Of a stretch of 5,525 bases of DNA, positions 1-5,525 are shown in pieces. The stretch spans positions 1-5,525 of the forward strand of contig CAMBZY010000241.1 in NCBI GenBank assembly GCA_945872325.1, written 5' to 3'. The stretch comes from Candidatus Kuenenia stuttgartensis. GTDB lineage: Bacteria > Planctomycetota > Planctomycetia > Isosphaerales > Isosphaeraceae. The notes under the pieces were generated by a model that did not search any database, was not told the DNA's origin, and saw nothing but the letters and a program-made list of their open reading frames with translations. The position numbers were made by a program, and so were the translations under genes. Within the stretch, counting starts at the first letter, position 1. Every line of letters starts with the position of its first letter.

Positions 1-205
1 GATTGACGCGTTCGAATCTAGCCGCTGAGCGATAGCCCCCGGTTTCGGCGATTTACAAATCCAACCGGGGCTAGCGCCAAGACCGGCTAGAAAGAAAAGC
101 GACAGCAACGATTGACGCGTTCGAATCTAGCCGCCGGGCGCTAGCCCCCGGTTTCGGCGATTTACAAATCCAACCGGGGCTAACGCCAAGACCGGCTAGA
201 AAGAA
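1..205. repeat. Two tandem copies of a 109-bp-period palindromic intergenic repeat
   Basis: Copy 1 covers 1-96 and copy 2 covers 110-205, with the same start (GATTGACGCGTTCGAATCTA) at 1 and 110. The copies differ at only a few positions, such as CTGAGCGAT versus CCGGGCGCT, and CTAGCGCC versus CTAACGCC. Within each copy a long imperfect inverted repeat is bounded by CTAG: 18-90 in copy 1 and 127-199 in copy 2. Its inner arms are CTAGCCCCCGGTT and AACCGGGGCTA(G/A). The centre carries a second small palindrome, GATTTACAAATC. Transcribed from either strand it would fold into a long stem. It resembles REP/MITE-like intergenic elements; no transposase or target-site duplication is visible. Copy 1 starts exactly at the window edge, so more copies may lie to the left. 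Confidence 0.85.
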
Positions 206-230
206 GCCGCAGGGAGATAGACCACGGTTC
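205..230. repeat. Degenerate third piece of the palindromic repeat
   Basis: Immediately after copy 2, the 26 bases from 205 align without gaps to 129-154 of copy 2 with 20 identities. The shared frame is AGCCGC-GGG-G-TAG-CC-CGGTT. Five of the six differences are C in copy 2 against A here. It covers only the left arm of the palindrome, so it looks like a truncated or decayed unit. It runs directly into the hairpin at 228-245. Confidence 0.55.
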
Positions 231-253
231 GCTTGAAAAGCGGAAGTTTTTTT
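228..253 (+). terminator. Possible plus-strand intrinsic terminator
   Basis: TTCGCTT (228-234) pairs with AAGCGGAA (238-245), with one bulged G and a GAA loop, and is followed by G and seven T (247-253). This is the form of a Rho-independent terminator reading rightward. It would serve a plus-strand gene ending left of the window, which cannot be seen. The stem is short, so the call is tentative. Confidence 0.35.
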
Positions 254-286
254 CGGCCTGATCCTTAACCCCGTAGAAATCAGTAA

Positions 287-307
287 CCGCAGGGTAAAAC
301 CCTGCGG
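287..307 (-). terminator. Perfect hairpin 42 nt past the permease stop, possible terminator
   Basis: CCGCAGGG (287-294) and CCCTGCGG (300-307) form a perfect 8-bp GC-rich stem with a 5-nt loop. It lies 42 nt downstream of the minus-strand permease stop, where a terminator is expected. On the minus strand the following bases (TTACTGATTTC) are only moderately T-rich. On the plus strand a T5 run follows five bases after the stem, so it could act in either direction or simply be a repeat-derived palindrome. The right arm plus its flank, CCCTGCGGCTAG, is the reverse complement of CTAGCCGCAGGG, close to CTAGCCGCCGGG of the repeat at 127-138. Confidence 0.45.
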
Positions 308-348
308 CTAGATTTTTAACCCAATGGCACCTGGGATGGTTTGATCAA

Positions 349-2199
349 TCAACCTTGAATGGCGCTGGTCCGGCCCAGAGCGATATCGAAATCGCTGACG
401 GCTGGTACGAGCATGGCCAGAAGTGCGAACCCATAGATCCCGATCGAGACGATAAAGGCTGCTGCTGCATCGCCATTGATCAGGCTGATGATGCAATAGA
501 ATGTCCAGAAAGGTGTCAAAATCGAGACGATTGCAAGCGCTCTTGAGGGGTTCCGTGAACCAAGCGAGCCGAAAAGAGCCACGCTGCCGGCCCCGAGGAA
601 GATCAGGAAGCTCAGCAACTGTCGGCCGAATTCGCGGTTGGAAAGGATGATCAGATAGGCGCAGAAGAGAATCCCGATCATCAGGAAGAACATGGTGCCG
701 AGACTGTTGGCAACGGCTGTTCGGCTATTCGTGTAAGTCACCGCTGCGTGGATCCCAAGCATGGCGGCGAAGTGGACGAACAGGAGGTAGTCAATCGTCA
801 CGAACAATGCCGATTCCGACCCAATCCTGCCGATGGCTACCATTATCCATGTCAAAATGATGGGTGCGAGAATCATTTCCTTGGTGTTGTAAAGCACCCC
901 ATAGAGCTTCCCATAGATGAACTGTTTTGGAGTCAGTTCTGTAACCAGTAGGAGGTCGAGGGCTCCAATGTCGCGTTCGCTGGTCAGCGAAGTCACGCCT
1001 TGGGCATTGATTAGAAGTAGGCTGAGAATCCCTAGAGGAACCATCGCCCGAGTCACTCTCCAGGCATCGCCCTGAGCATTCGCACCCGTGAAAATATAGG
1101 AGGCAAACATCACAACTGCAACAAGATAGGCGGCTTTGATCATCAGAGGCTTATTGCCATAAGCTCGGGTAGCGAACTCGCGCCAGAGGATCGGGTTGTT
1201 CCATGCATGGCGATATTCCCGCTGACTTCCTGTGACTCGTCTATGAGTTCTGCGAGGAACGGCCAGACCGGTGGAATCGTCGGCTTGGGCTGATGTCGTC
1301 AAGCCTTGCGCCAATCGGTCGCTCAAGCGAGAGTTGTATTCAGCGGCATCCATGACGGTTTCGTCAACTTCGATCAACTCTTCGGCCTTCGGAGCTTCTC
1401 TCTGTTCACGTGGTTCATTTCGCCCTGGATTCCAGCGGCGTAGCATGAAAATTGAGCTCACATTCAGAATCAAGGCCAATGCTAGAGCGAAGACAATGAA
1501 ACTGATCGTGACCGGCAAGAGCAGGGCAGAGCTGGTGGACTCCATGATCATGGAAGTCACACGGAACGGGTCGAGGTATGCGGAAACGGGTTGATTGTTG
1601 ATCTGAACCGGTACAATCAGGCCAACCACTTCGATGGCTGCCAGCCCAAGGACCACGGCAAGTACTGTCAGGGCAAGTGATTGAAATGTGCGGTCACGCC
1701 AGTTTGCGACAATCAGACCGACGGAGCCACCGACGATCCCCGTGGCCAGTGTGACCAACTCGATCTGGAGCAATTGGCTCGGTGATATTCCGCCCAATAA
1801 CAGGCTGATTGCCAAAACAGGTAATCCGGCAGCGAGCAATACGGTGATCAGAAGGAGGCTTGAGCCGAGCTTGCCGAGAATGATTTCCCAGTCTGCCATG
1901 TCGGTCATCAGCATCAGGATGAATGTTCGGCGATCCTTTTCGTGAGCCACTGAGGTGGCCGCTGCGATGGGTGCAAAGAACAGCATCATCAGGAGTTGGG
2001 TCAGAACCAGCGCACGGAACAGAATCTGTTCAAACCGGGCCAGAATTCCGACCTCATAGACTGTTCGCCAGCCAATCATGATTTGCCAGCCGGTCCAGAT
2101 CAAGACCAGCAAAATGGCTCCATATCCTGCGCGTGTCAGGAAGAAACGCTGGGATCTGGGGATAATCAGGACTTCGCGGTTGAATATTGGGCCAAGCAT
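349..2199 (-). CDS. Fused two-half ABC-2 type transporter permease
   Basis: This 616-residue polytopic membrane protein is probably the membrane part of an ABC-2 type exporter in the cytoplasmic membrane; the substrate is unknown. Two homologous halves are visible. Half one (about 1-255) starts LGPIFNREVL and has the ABC-2 motif around A85-H-E-K-D-R, ending G109-K-L. Half two (about 332-616) starts NNPILWREFA and has the matching T406-S-E-R-D motif, ending G430-K-L. Each half has about six or seven hydrophobic segments: roughly 22-42, 61-82, 113-136, 149-165, 173-198 and 223-252, then 352-370, 383-399, 441-457, 466-485, 500-519, 527-545 and 577-600. A charged, probably cytoplasmic linker (about 256-331) joins them. 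Single ABC-2 permeases are usually about half this length, so one chain may supply the whole membrane dimer. ABC-2 membership is clear; the transported substrate is not. No ATPase gene is adjacent. The ATG at 2199 has no in-frame start shortly upstream and no good Shine-Dalgarno sequence. Confidence 0.88.
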   Translation of the reverse strand: MLGPIFNREVLIIPRSQRFFLTRAGYGAILLVLIWTGWQIMIGWRTVYEVGILARFEQILFRALVLTQLLMMLFFAPIAAATSVAHEKDRRTFILMLMTDMADWEIILGKLGSSLLLITVLLAAGLPVLAISLLLGGISPSQLLQIELVTLATGIVGGSVGLIVANWRDRTFQSLALTVLAVVLGLAAIEVVGLIVPVQINNQPVSAYLDPFRVTSMIMESTSSALLLPVTISFIVFALALALILNVSSIFMLRRWNPGRNEPREQREAPKAEELIEVDETVMDAAEYNSRLSDRLAQGLTTSAQADDSTGLAVPRRTHRRVTGSQREYRHAWNNPILWREFATRAYGNKPLMIKAAYLVAVVMFASYIFTGANAQGDAWRVTRAMVPLGILSLLLINAQGVTSLTSERDIGALDLLLVTELTPKQFIYGKLYGVLYNTKEMILAPIILTWIMVAIGRIGSESALFVTIDYLLFVHFAAMLGIHAAVTYTNSRTAVANSLGTMFFLMIGILFCAYLIILSNREFGRQLLSFLIFLGAGSVALFGSLGSRNPSRALAIVSILTPFWTFYCIISLINGDAAAAFIVSIGIYGFALLAMLVPAVSDFDIALGRTSAIQG

Positions 2200-2253
2200 G
2201 GTGTGGCGAGCCGTGATGGAAGGGAGTTTTTTTTCGAGGAATCAGATCTACAT

Positions 2254-2283
2254 AAAGTACCCGAAAACCAAGCGTAAAGACAA
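2254..2283 (-). promoter_or_regulatory. Weak promoter candidate for the permease
   Basis: On the minus strand TTGTCT (2278-2283, four of six matches to TTGACA) lies 18 bp from TACTTT (2254-2259, three of six matches to TATAAT), about 55 bp before the permease ATG. A promoter is expected between the upstream terminator and the gene, but this match is poor and may be chance. Confidence 0.2.
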
Positions 2284-2318
2284 GGTCATGACTGCCCTGA
2301 AGGGCTCGTTTTATGGAG

Positions 2319-2361
2319 ATAAATCAAAATAAAAGCATCCAGCAGTAGATGCTGGATGCTT
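2319..2361 (-). terminator. Intrinsic terminator of the tail-specific protease gene
   Basis: AAGCATCCAGCA (2333-2344) and TGCTGGATGCTT (2350-2361) form a perfect 12-bp stem with a 5-nt loop. Reading on the minus strand, the stem is followed by TTTTATTTTGATTTAT. The hairpin begins 24 nt after the protease stop codon (2386-2388). This is a textbook Rho-independent terminator for that gene, and it argues against co-transcription with the permease downstream. Confidence 0.88.
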
Positions 2362-2385
2362 GGGAATTTCAGGATATCGAGTTGA

Positions 2386-4485
2386 TTATCGAATCACAGC
2401 CTTGATTTGCTTGGGTTGAGCCTTGATGGACTCGACGTAATCTGCAACGATTCGCATGACTTCGTTGTTGTAGAATTCGCTTTCCCAAATATTGCGTTCC
2501 ACAAAACGCTTCTTCGGCTTGTCCTTATCCTTTGACTTCGGCTTGTCCGGATCGTTTTCGTCGTGATCATCTTCAGGAATGAAGTCGGCACGGAACTTGG
2601 CTTCATTCAAAGGGATGATTTCACGCTTTTTGCGATCAATCGATTTACGGATCGTTTCCGTCTGCTTCTTGAACTTGTCATCCTTCGCACGACGATCGGC
2701 TGAAGCCTGAGTGATCCTGCTCACGAGTTCCGGAGGAACCATGTTGAAATCTTCGCGTTCGAGGGATGGAACCTTATCGAACTTGAGTGCGAAATCCATC
2801 TTACCTTCGCCAAAGTCCGCTTGATCGCGAACCGAAGGGATGTGGATGTGGGGCTTTACACCTTCAATTTGAGTGCTCTCGCCATTAGCGCGATAGAACT
2901 GCTGGATTGTCAGTTTCAGAGCACCAAGATCAGGTTGCTTAATTCGAACCTGTTCATTCAAGGGTACGATGCTTTGAACCGTACCTTTTCCGAATGTGCT
3001 CGAATCGCCAATGATTAAGCCACGATTGTAGTCGCGAATCACGCCTGCGAAAATCTCTGAAGCACTGGCACTTGTACGGTCAATGATAACAGCCATCGGG
3101 CCGGTCCATTCCGCTCCAGCCACTTCGTCGTCAAGATGACGTACACCGGAGGCCTGACGCACTTGAACCACTGGCCCCTTATCAATGAAGAGTCCAGAGA
3201 GAGTGATGGCTTCCTGAAGCAAGCCTCCGCCATTGGTTCGGAGGTCGATCAGAACGCAATCGGCTTTCTGCTGCTTGAATTCGTTGATCAGCTTCTTGCA
3301 GTCAAGCGTTGCGCTCACTGCATTCGGGTCGCCCTGAAATACGGCTTGTGTATCGCCGTAAAAGGCTGGGAGGCTGATCACACCGACTTTGATAGATTTG
3401 CCGTCGGTTCCCTTGGTCTCAATCAGCTTGCCTTTGGCGTGCTGTTCCTTGAGCTCAATTTTCTGACGTGTCAGCTCGTAAATCTTGCGTTCACGAGTAC
3501 CATTTGGCATCACAATCAAGTTGACTTTTGTGCCGGCTGGACCGCGAATTTTGCGGACGACATCGCTGAGTTTTTTCTCAATGAGGTCTTCCTCAGTCCC
3601 GTCCTCTTTGGTCACCCCAACAATTTTGTCTTCGACCTGAAGGCGTCCGTCCTTATCGGCGGCTCCTCCGGGCACGATTTCCTTGATCGTGGCATAACCA
3701 TCTTCACTTGAGAGCGAAGCTCCGATCCCTTCAAGTTCCAGACGAAGACTCTGGAGCATGTCTTCCCAAGTTCTTGGGGACATGTAACTCGAGTGGGGGT
3801 CGATCGAGGTCAGCAAGGAGGTCAGATAGATTTCGAGAAGGTCGTTAGTCGTGACTTGTTTGAAAGCTCGGAGACGATCCTTGTAACGAACTGTCAATTT
3901 TTGACGGGCTTCTGTGATCGGCGTATCATCAATCTTATACTGGAGTAGATCAAGTTTGATCCGCTTCCTCCATCGATCTTTACGCTCGTCATCACTGACT
4001 GGATATTCAATTTTGTCAGGATTTTCGGGGATCGACTCGTCGACCGTGAAATCCATGTCCTGCTTGAGATAATCTGTGATCCAGGATTGGGTCTGGTCAG
4101 CTTTCGCCAGAAATTTGTCAAAAACTTCTTTAGCGAAGTCGATCTTGCCGTCCTTGATTTGATCGTCGAGTGCGGTTTCCTGCTTCATGAAACCATCGAC
4201 TTCGGATTTCAGAAAGTAAAGCTTCTGAGGATCCAACGACTTTACGAAGTTGCGAACCCAGCGTTTGGAAATTTCGTCATCGATCTTGGGCTTTGAGATG
4301 TGGCTGTTCTCTACAATCAGAGATACGAGCCGGGCCGTGACCTGATCCACCTGTGTGGAATTAAGGTTTGGAGCCTGAGCCCCTAGAAAAACCGCTGTCG
4401 TTGAGGCCAGTCCGGCCAAACACAGCGGAACACGAAAACGCCGGATCATCGCTTGTATCATCGCGTATTCCCAGGCTATTGACAT
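2386..4485 (-). CDS. prc: Carboxy-terminal processing (tail-specific) protease, Prc/Tsp family, S41
   Basis: This 699-residue serine protease is close in length to E. coli Prc (about 680), and should act in the periplasm on proteins with nonpolar C-terminal tails. In E. coli the family trims FtsI and degrades the cell-wall hydrolase MepS. A signal peptide fits residues 13-38: R15, R16 and R18, then a hydrophobic stretch ending GAQA. Next come an N-terminal helical domain (about 40-245), a PDZ domain (about 247-330, with LEGIGASLS at 251), the S41 core (about 365-555) and the tail-specific C-terminal domain (about 560-699). The catalytic set is intact: S474 in SASASE, K500 in TFGKGTVQ and Q504. 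The loop before K500 reads GDSST, one residue longer than the GEPT I recall for E. coli. Residues 638-660 are a Lys/Asp-rich, probably flexible insertion. The start is uncertain: ATG at 4485 gives the longest form, but the signal peptide would start better at M9 (4461) or M13 (4449). A strong terminator follows the gene. Confidence 0.95.
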   Translation of the reverse strand: MSIAWEYAMIQAMIRRFRVPLCLAGLASTTAVFLGAQAPNLNSTQVDQVTARLVSLIVENSHISKPKIDDEISKRWVRNFVKSLDPQKLYFLKSEVDGFMKQETALDDQIKDGKIDFAKEVFDKFLAKADQTQSWITDYLKQDMDFTVDESIPENPDKIEYPVSDDERKDRWRKRIKLDLLQYKIDDTPITEARQKLTVRYKDRLRAFKQVTTNDLLEIYLTSLLTSIDPHSSYMSPRTWEDMLQSLRLELEGIGASLSSEDGYATIKEIVPGGAADKDGRLQVEDKIVGVTKEDGTEEDLIEKKLSDVVRKIRGPAGTKVNLIVMPNGTRERKIYELTRQKIELKEQHAKGKLIETKGTDGKSIKVGVISLPAFYGDTQAVFQGDPNAVSATLDCKKLINEFKQQKADCVLIDLRTNGGGLLQEAITLSGLFIDKGPVVQVRQASGVRHLDDEVAGAEWTGPMAVIIDRTSASASEIFAGVIRDYNRGLIIGDSSTFGKGTVQSIVPLNEQVRIKQPDLGALKLTIQQFYRANGESTQIEGVKPHIHIPSVRDQADFGEGKMDFALKFDKVPSLEREDFNMVPPELVSRITQASADRRAKDDKFKKQTETIRKSIDRKKREIIPLNEAKFRADFIPEDDHDENDPDKPKSKDKDKPKKRFVERNIWESEFYNNEVMRIVADYVESIKAQPKQIKAVIR

Positions 4486-4496
4486 TCCCTCATCAT
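4476..4496 (-). CDS. Possible six-codon leader ORF overlapping the protease start
   Basis: ATG at 4496 opens a reading frame MMRECQ that ends at TAG (4476-4478). It is out of frame with the protease and overlaps its longest start. The only good Shine-Dalgarno-like site in the leader, AGGA at 4502-4505, is five bases before this ATG, whereas it is 16 bases from the protease ATG at 4485. It could be a real upstream ORF coupled to re-initiation at M9 (4461), or simply chance. Confidence 0.2.
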   Translation of the reverse strand: MMRECQ

Positions 4497-4501
4497 TTAC
4501 T

Positions 4502-4505
4502 TCCT
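4502..4505 (-). promoter_or_regulatory. Shine-Dalgarno-like AGGA upstream of the protease
   Basis: AGGA on the minus strand is ideally spaced (5 nt) for the ATG at 4496, not for the protease ATG at 4485. A second GAGGG (4487-4491) is almost in contact with the 4485 ATG and too close to work normally. This site is what makes the protease start ambiguous. Confidence 0.35.
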
Positions 4506-4545
4506 ATATCCTATACAACCTCACTACTTCCAACAAGGTCGATAC

Positions 4546-4575
4546 ATTATTTCACAAAATTTAGAGAAAGATCAA
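4546..4575 (-). promoter_or_regulatory. Likely sigma70-type promoter of the protease gene
   Basis: On the minus strand TTGATC (4570-4575, four of six matches to TTGACA) is separated by 18 bp from AATAAT (4546-4551, five of six matches to TATAAT). The spacer is AT-rich. Transcription would begin near 4539, giving a leader of about 54 nt before the ATG at 4485. Confidence 0.45.
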
Positions 4576-4587
4576 AGTTCTTCAGCA

Positions 4588-4629
4588 TGAGTTGCCGATA
4601 CTTTTGATACTACACCGACTGGCAACTCA
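4588..4629. promoter_or_regulatory. Nine-bp inverted repeat in the divergent intergenic region
   Basis: TGAGTTGCC (4588-4596) and GGCAACTCA (4621-4629) are perfect inverted copies separated by 24 bp. The spacer contains the direct repeat GATACT at 4597-4602 and 4606-4611. The right arm ends 19 bp before the plus-strand ATG at 4649, and the left arm lies 12 bp upstream of the proposed protease -35 box. It could be an operator shared by the two divergent genes or a stem in the leader of the plus-strand gene. Confidence 0.35.
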
Positions 4630-4648
4630 GTGAACGAGTCGCACACCT

Positions 4649-5525
4649 ATGAGAATCGCTTCATACTCCCTGAAATTTTTCGTGCATTACAGCATGCCGA
4701 TCACGCTTGCCCTACTTTCTCAGGCGGATTTTCGGAGCACTGCCGATCGGCAGAATAGGCAGGCAATACCTGCTGATACATCGCCAATTTCCAGCGAATC
4801 GACAGATCCTATAAAGGCGGTTTCTCCCGGAAGTTCCACGGAAGTCACTTCCACTGAAGCCACTTCTTCCAGCGGCTCCAGCTCAGGCTCGGCTCCTGAA
4901 ACCAATTCGGAACCCACTGCCAACGCTGTCACAGAGCCTCCAAAGATCGCCGAAACTCCTTCTGATCAAACCAGTTCCAGTCCAAGCTCCACCACTGAAA
5001 AGCCTGTGGAATCAACAGATCAACCGGCGGAAAAGCCATCAGACAGCGTCTTGCCAGAAGCCACTGCCGCGGCAGCTGCAGTCGCCACAACTGCCACTGA
5101 TCAGACAACTTCAGCTAGCCCCATCACCACTGATCTGGCACCAATGACTCCTGCTTCAGAACCGGCTGTGTCATCGGAATCGGCTGCGAAAATGGTCAAT
5201 TCCGAGCAGTCACCAAAACTTTCGGAAGTCACTGACGCACAATCGCTTACTCCGATGGAATCTCAAAGCCCAAAGGCCGAGAATCAAACCAGTTCTGATT
5301 CCAGTTCATCAACAGCCTCAGATTCCACATCCGCAAGTCAGTCAACTACTTTGGCTGAAGAAGTTAAGGTCGAAGAAAACACGGCGGAATCCTCTCAGGC
5401 AGTGGCTAGCGTATCGGCACTTGCGGTCTCGGCTGAGGCGGTTCCTGTAAAGCCTGACCATTCGGCATTGCCTGTGGGTTATGAATCCGCCCAGACCCAT
5501 ACGCCGATGGAATCACCCCCGATGG
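4649..5525 (+). CDS. Ser/Thr/Ala/Pro/Glu-rich putative exported protein, 3' end beyond window
   Basis: This frame stays open for 292 codons from ATG 4649 to the window edge, so the gene is incomplete at its 3' end. The ATG is the first after an in-frame TGA at 4631; no good Shine-Dalgarno site precedes it. Residues 1-26 resemble a signal peptide (R2, K9, then FFVHYSMPITLALLSQA, possible cleavage after A26). From about 40 to 270 the chain is low in complexity: Ser plus Thr make up about a third, most of the rest is Ala, Pro, Glu, Asp, Gln and Val, there is no Cys or Trp anywhere, and Lys/Arg are sparse. Such sequence is probably an extended, acidic, disordered linker or surface stalk, possibly glycosylated. 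Short degenerate repeats occur: DQTSSSPSSTT (106) and NQTSSDSSSST (212), TPMESQSP (201) and TPMESPP (285). Residues from about 265 (KPDHSALPVGYES) look less biased and may begin a folded domain. The family is not recognisable. It could belong to a large cell-surface or envelope protein whose functional domain lies to the right. Confidence 0.75.
   Translation, partial: MRIASYSLKFFVHYSMPITLALLSQADFRSTADRQNRQAIPADTSPISSESTDPIKAVSPGSSTEVTSTEATSSSGSSSGSAPETNSEPTANAVTEPPKIAETPSDQTSSSPSSTTEKPVESTDQPAEKPSDSVLPEATAAAAAVATTATDQTTSASPITTDLAPMTPASEPAVSSESAAKMVNSEQSPKLSEVTDAQSLTPMESQSPKAENQTSSDSSSSTASDSTSASQSTTLAEEVKVEENTAESSQAVASVSALAVSAEAVPVKPDHSALPVGYESAQTHTPMESPPM

Larger units (their letters stand above)
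1..348. other. Gene-free intergenic region rich in palindromes
   Basis: I see no credible coding region on either strand here. Contents in order: the two tandem palindromes (1-205), the degenerate third piece (205-230), a T-run hairpin (228-253), an unremarkable stretch (254-286), the perfect hairpin (287-307) and a short tail to the permease stop codon at 349-351. No tRNA, rRNA or CRISPR array is present. Confidence 0.8.
2200..2385. other. Intergenic region between protease and permease
   Basis: This 186-bp gap holds the protease terminator (2323-2361), a small GCCCT/AGGGC palindrome (2294-2305), the weak promoter candidate (2254-2283) and a run of eight T (2227-2234). On the minus strand that run is A8 in the permease leader, about 28 nt before the start codon. 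I see no small gene here. Confidence 0.7.
4486..4648. other. Divergent intergenic region
   Basis: This 163-bp AT-richer gap separates the minus-strand protease from the plus-strand Ser/Thr-rich gene. It holds the protease promoter candidate and the 9-bp inverted repeat. I could not find a convincing -35/-10 pair for the plus-strand gene. Confidence 0.6.

Noticed and set aside
8..24. tRNA T-loop-like string (GTTCGAATC) in both repeat copies
   Set aside because: The flanking bases do not form a T-stem, and no acceptor, D or anticodon arms can be found, so this is not a tRNA or a clear tRNA-end attachment site.
1..205. CRISPR array
   Set aside because: There are only two units of about 96 bp with a spacer of about 13 bp, far from CRISPR repeat and spacer sizes.
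355..546. Small plus-strand frames overlapping the permease gene (here and at 748-951, 1271-1594, 1688-1945 and 1996-2332)
   Set aside because: All lie antisense to a well supported membrane protein gene and look like shadow frames.
2227..2234. T8 run as a plus-strand terminator
   Set aside because: No stable hairpin precedes it on the plus strand.
3136..3711. 191-codon open frame on the plus strand inside the protease gene
   Set aside because: It is antisense to the catalytic and PDZ region of a clearly real gene, and its translation shows no recognisable domain.
4417..4422. Lipoprotein signal (C22 in VPLCLAG) in the protease
   Set aside because: The residue before Cys is Leu and the preceding ones do not fit a lipobox. 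The hydrophobic stretch continues past the Cys, as in an ordinary signal peptide.
4720..4932. 70-codon minus-strand frame opposite the Ser/Thr-rich gene
   Set aside because: It reflects the Ser/Thr/Glu codon bias of the plus strand and has no start context or recognisable motif.

Overview
The window looks like a chromosomal stretch from a bacterium with a Gram-negative envelope and moderate GC content. A planctomycete (Planctomycetales) is my best guess. It rests on the style of the genes: weak Shine-Dalgarno sequences, a very long fused ABC-2 permease, a long Ser/Thr-rich exported protein, and intergenic palindromes built on GCTAGCCCCCGGTT. I recall such palindromes from planctomycete genomes but could not check this here.

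Layout, left to right. Positions 1-348 hold no gene. They contain two tandem copies of a palindromic repeat with a 109-bp period, a degenerate third piece, a T-run hairpin that reads as a + strand terminator, and a perfect 8-bp hairpin just past the end of the next gene. Positions 349-2199 (minus strand) encode a 616-residue ABC-2 type permease made of two homologous permease halves in one chain; no ATPase gene is visible. Positions 2200-2385 are intergenic and contain a strong intrinsic terminator for the gene to the right. Positions 2386-4485 (minus strand) encode a 699-residue carboxy-terminal (tail-specific) processing protease of the Prc/Tsp family with an intact Ser/Lys/Gln catalytic set. 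Positions 4486-4648 are a divergent intergenic region with a plausible promoter for the protease and a 9-bp inverted repeat. From 4649 to the window end (plus strand) runs an open reading frame with no stop. It has a signal-peptide-like start followed by about 230 residues of Ser/Thr/Ala/Pro/Glu-rich, presumably disordered sequence, and its product is not identifiable.

The terminator at 2333-2361 separates protease and permease, so they are probably independent transcription units despite sharing a strand. The protease and the Ser/Thr-rich protein are divergently transcribed and both appear to be exported. A functional link between them is possible but is only inference. I see no clear new multi-gene system. 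The most unusual items are the incomplete Ser/Thr-rich gene, the tandem palindromes and the odd translation start of the protease.
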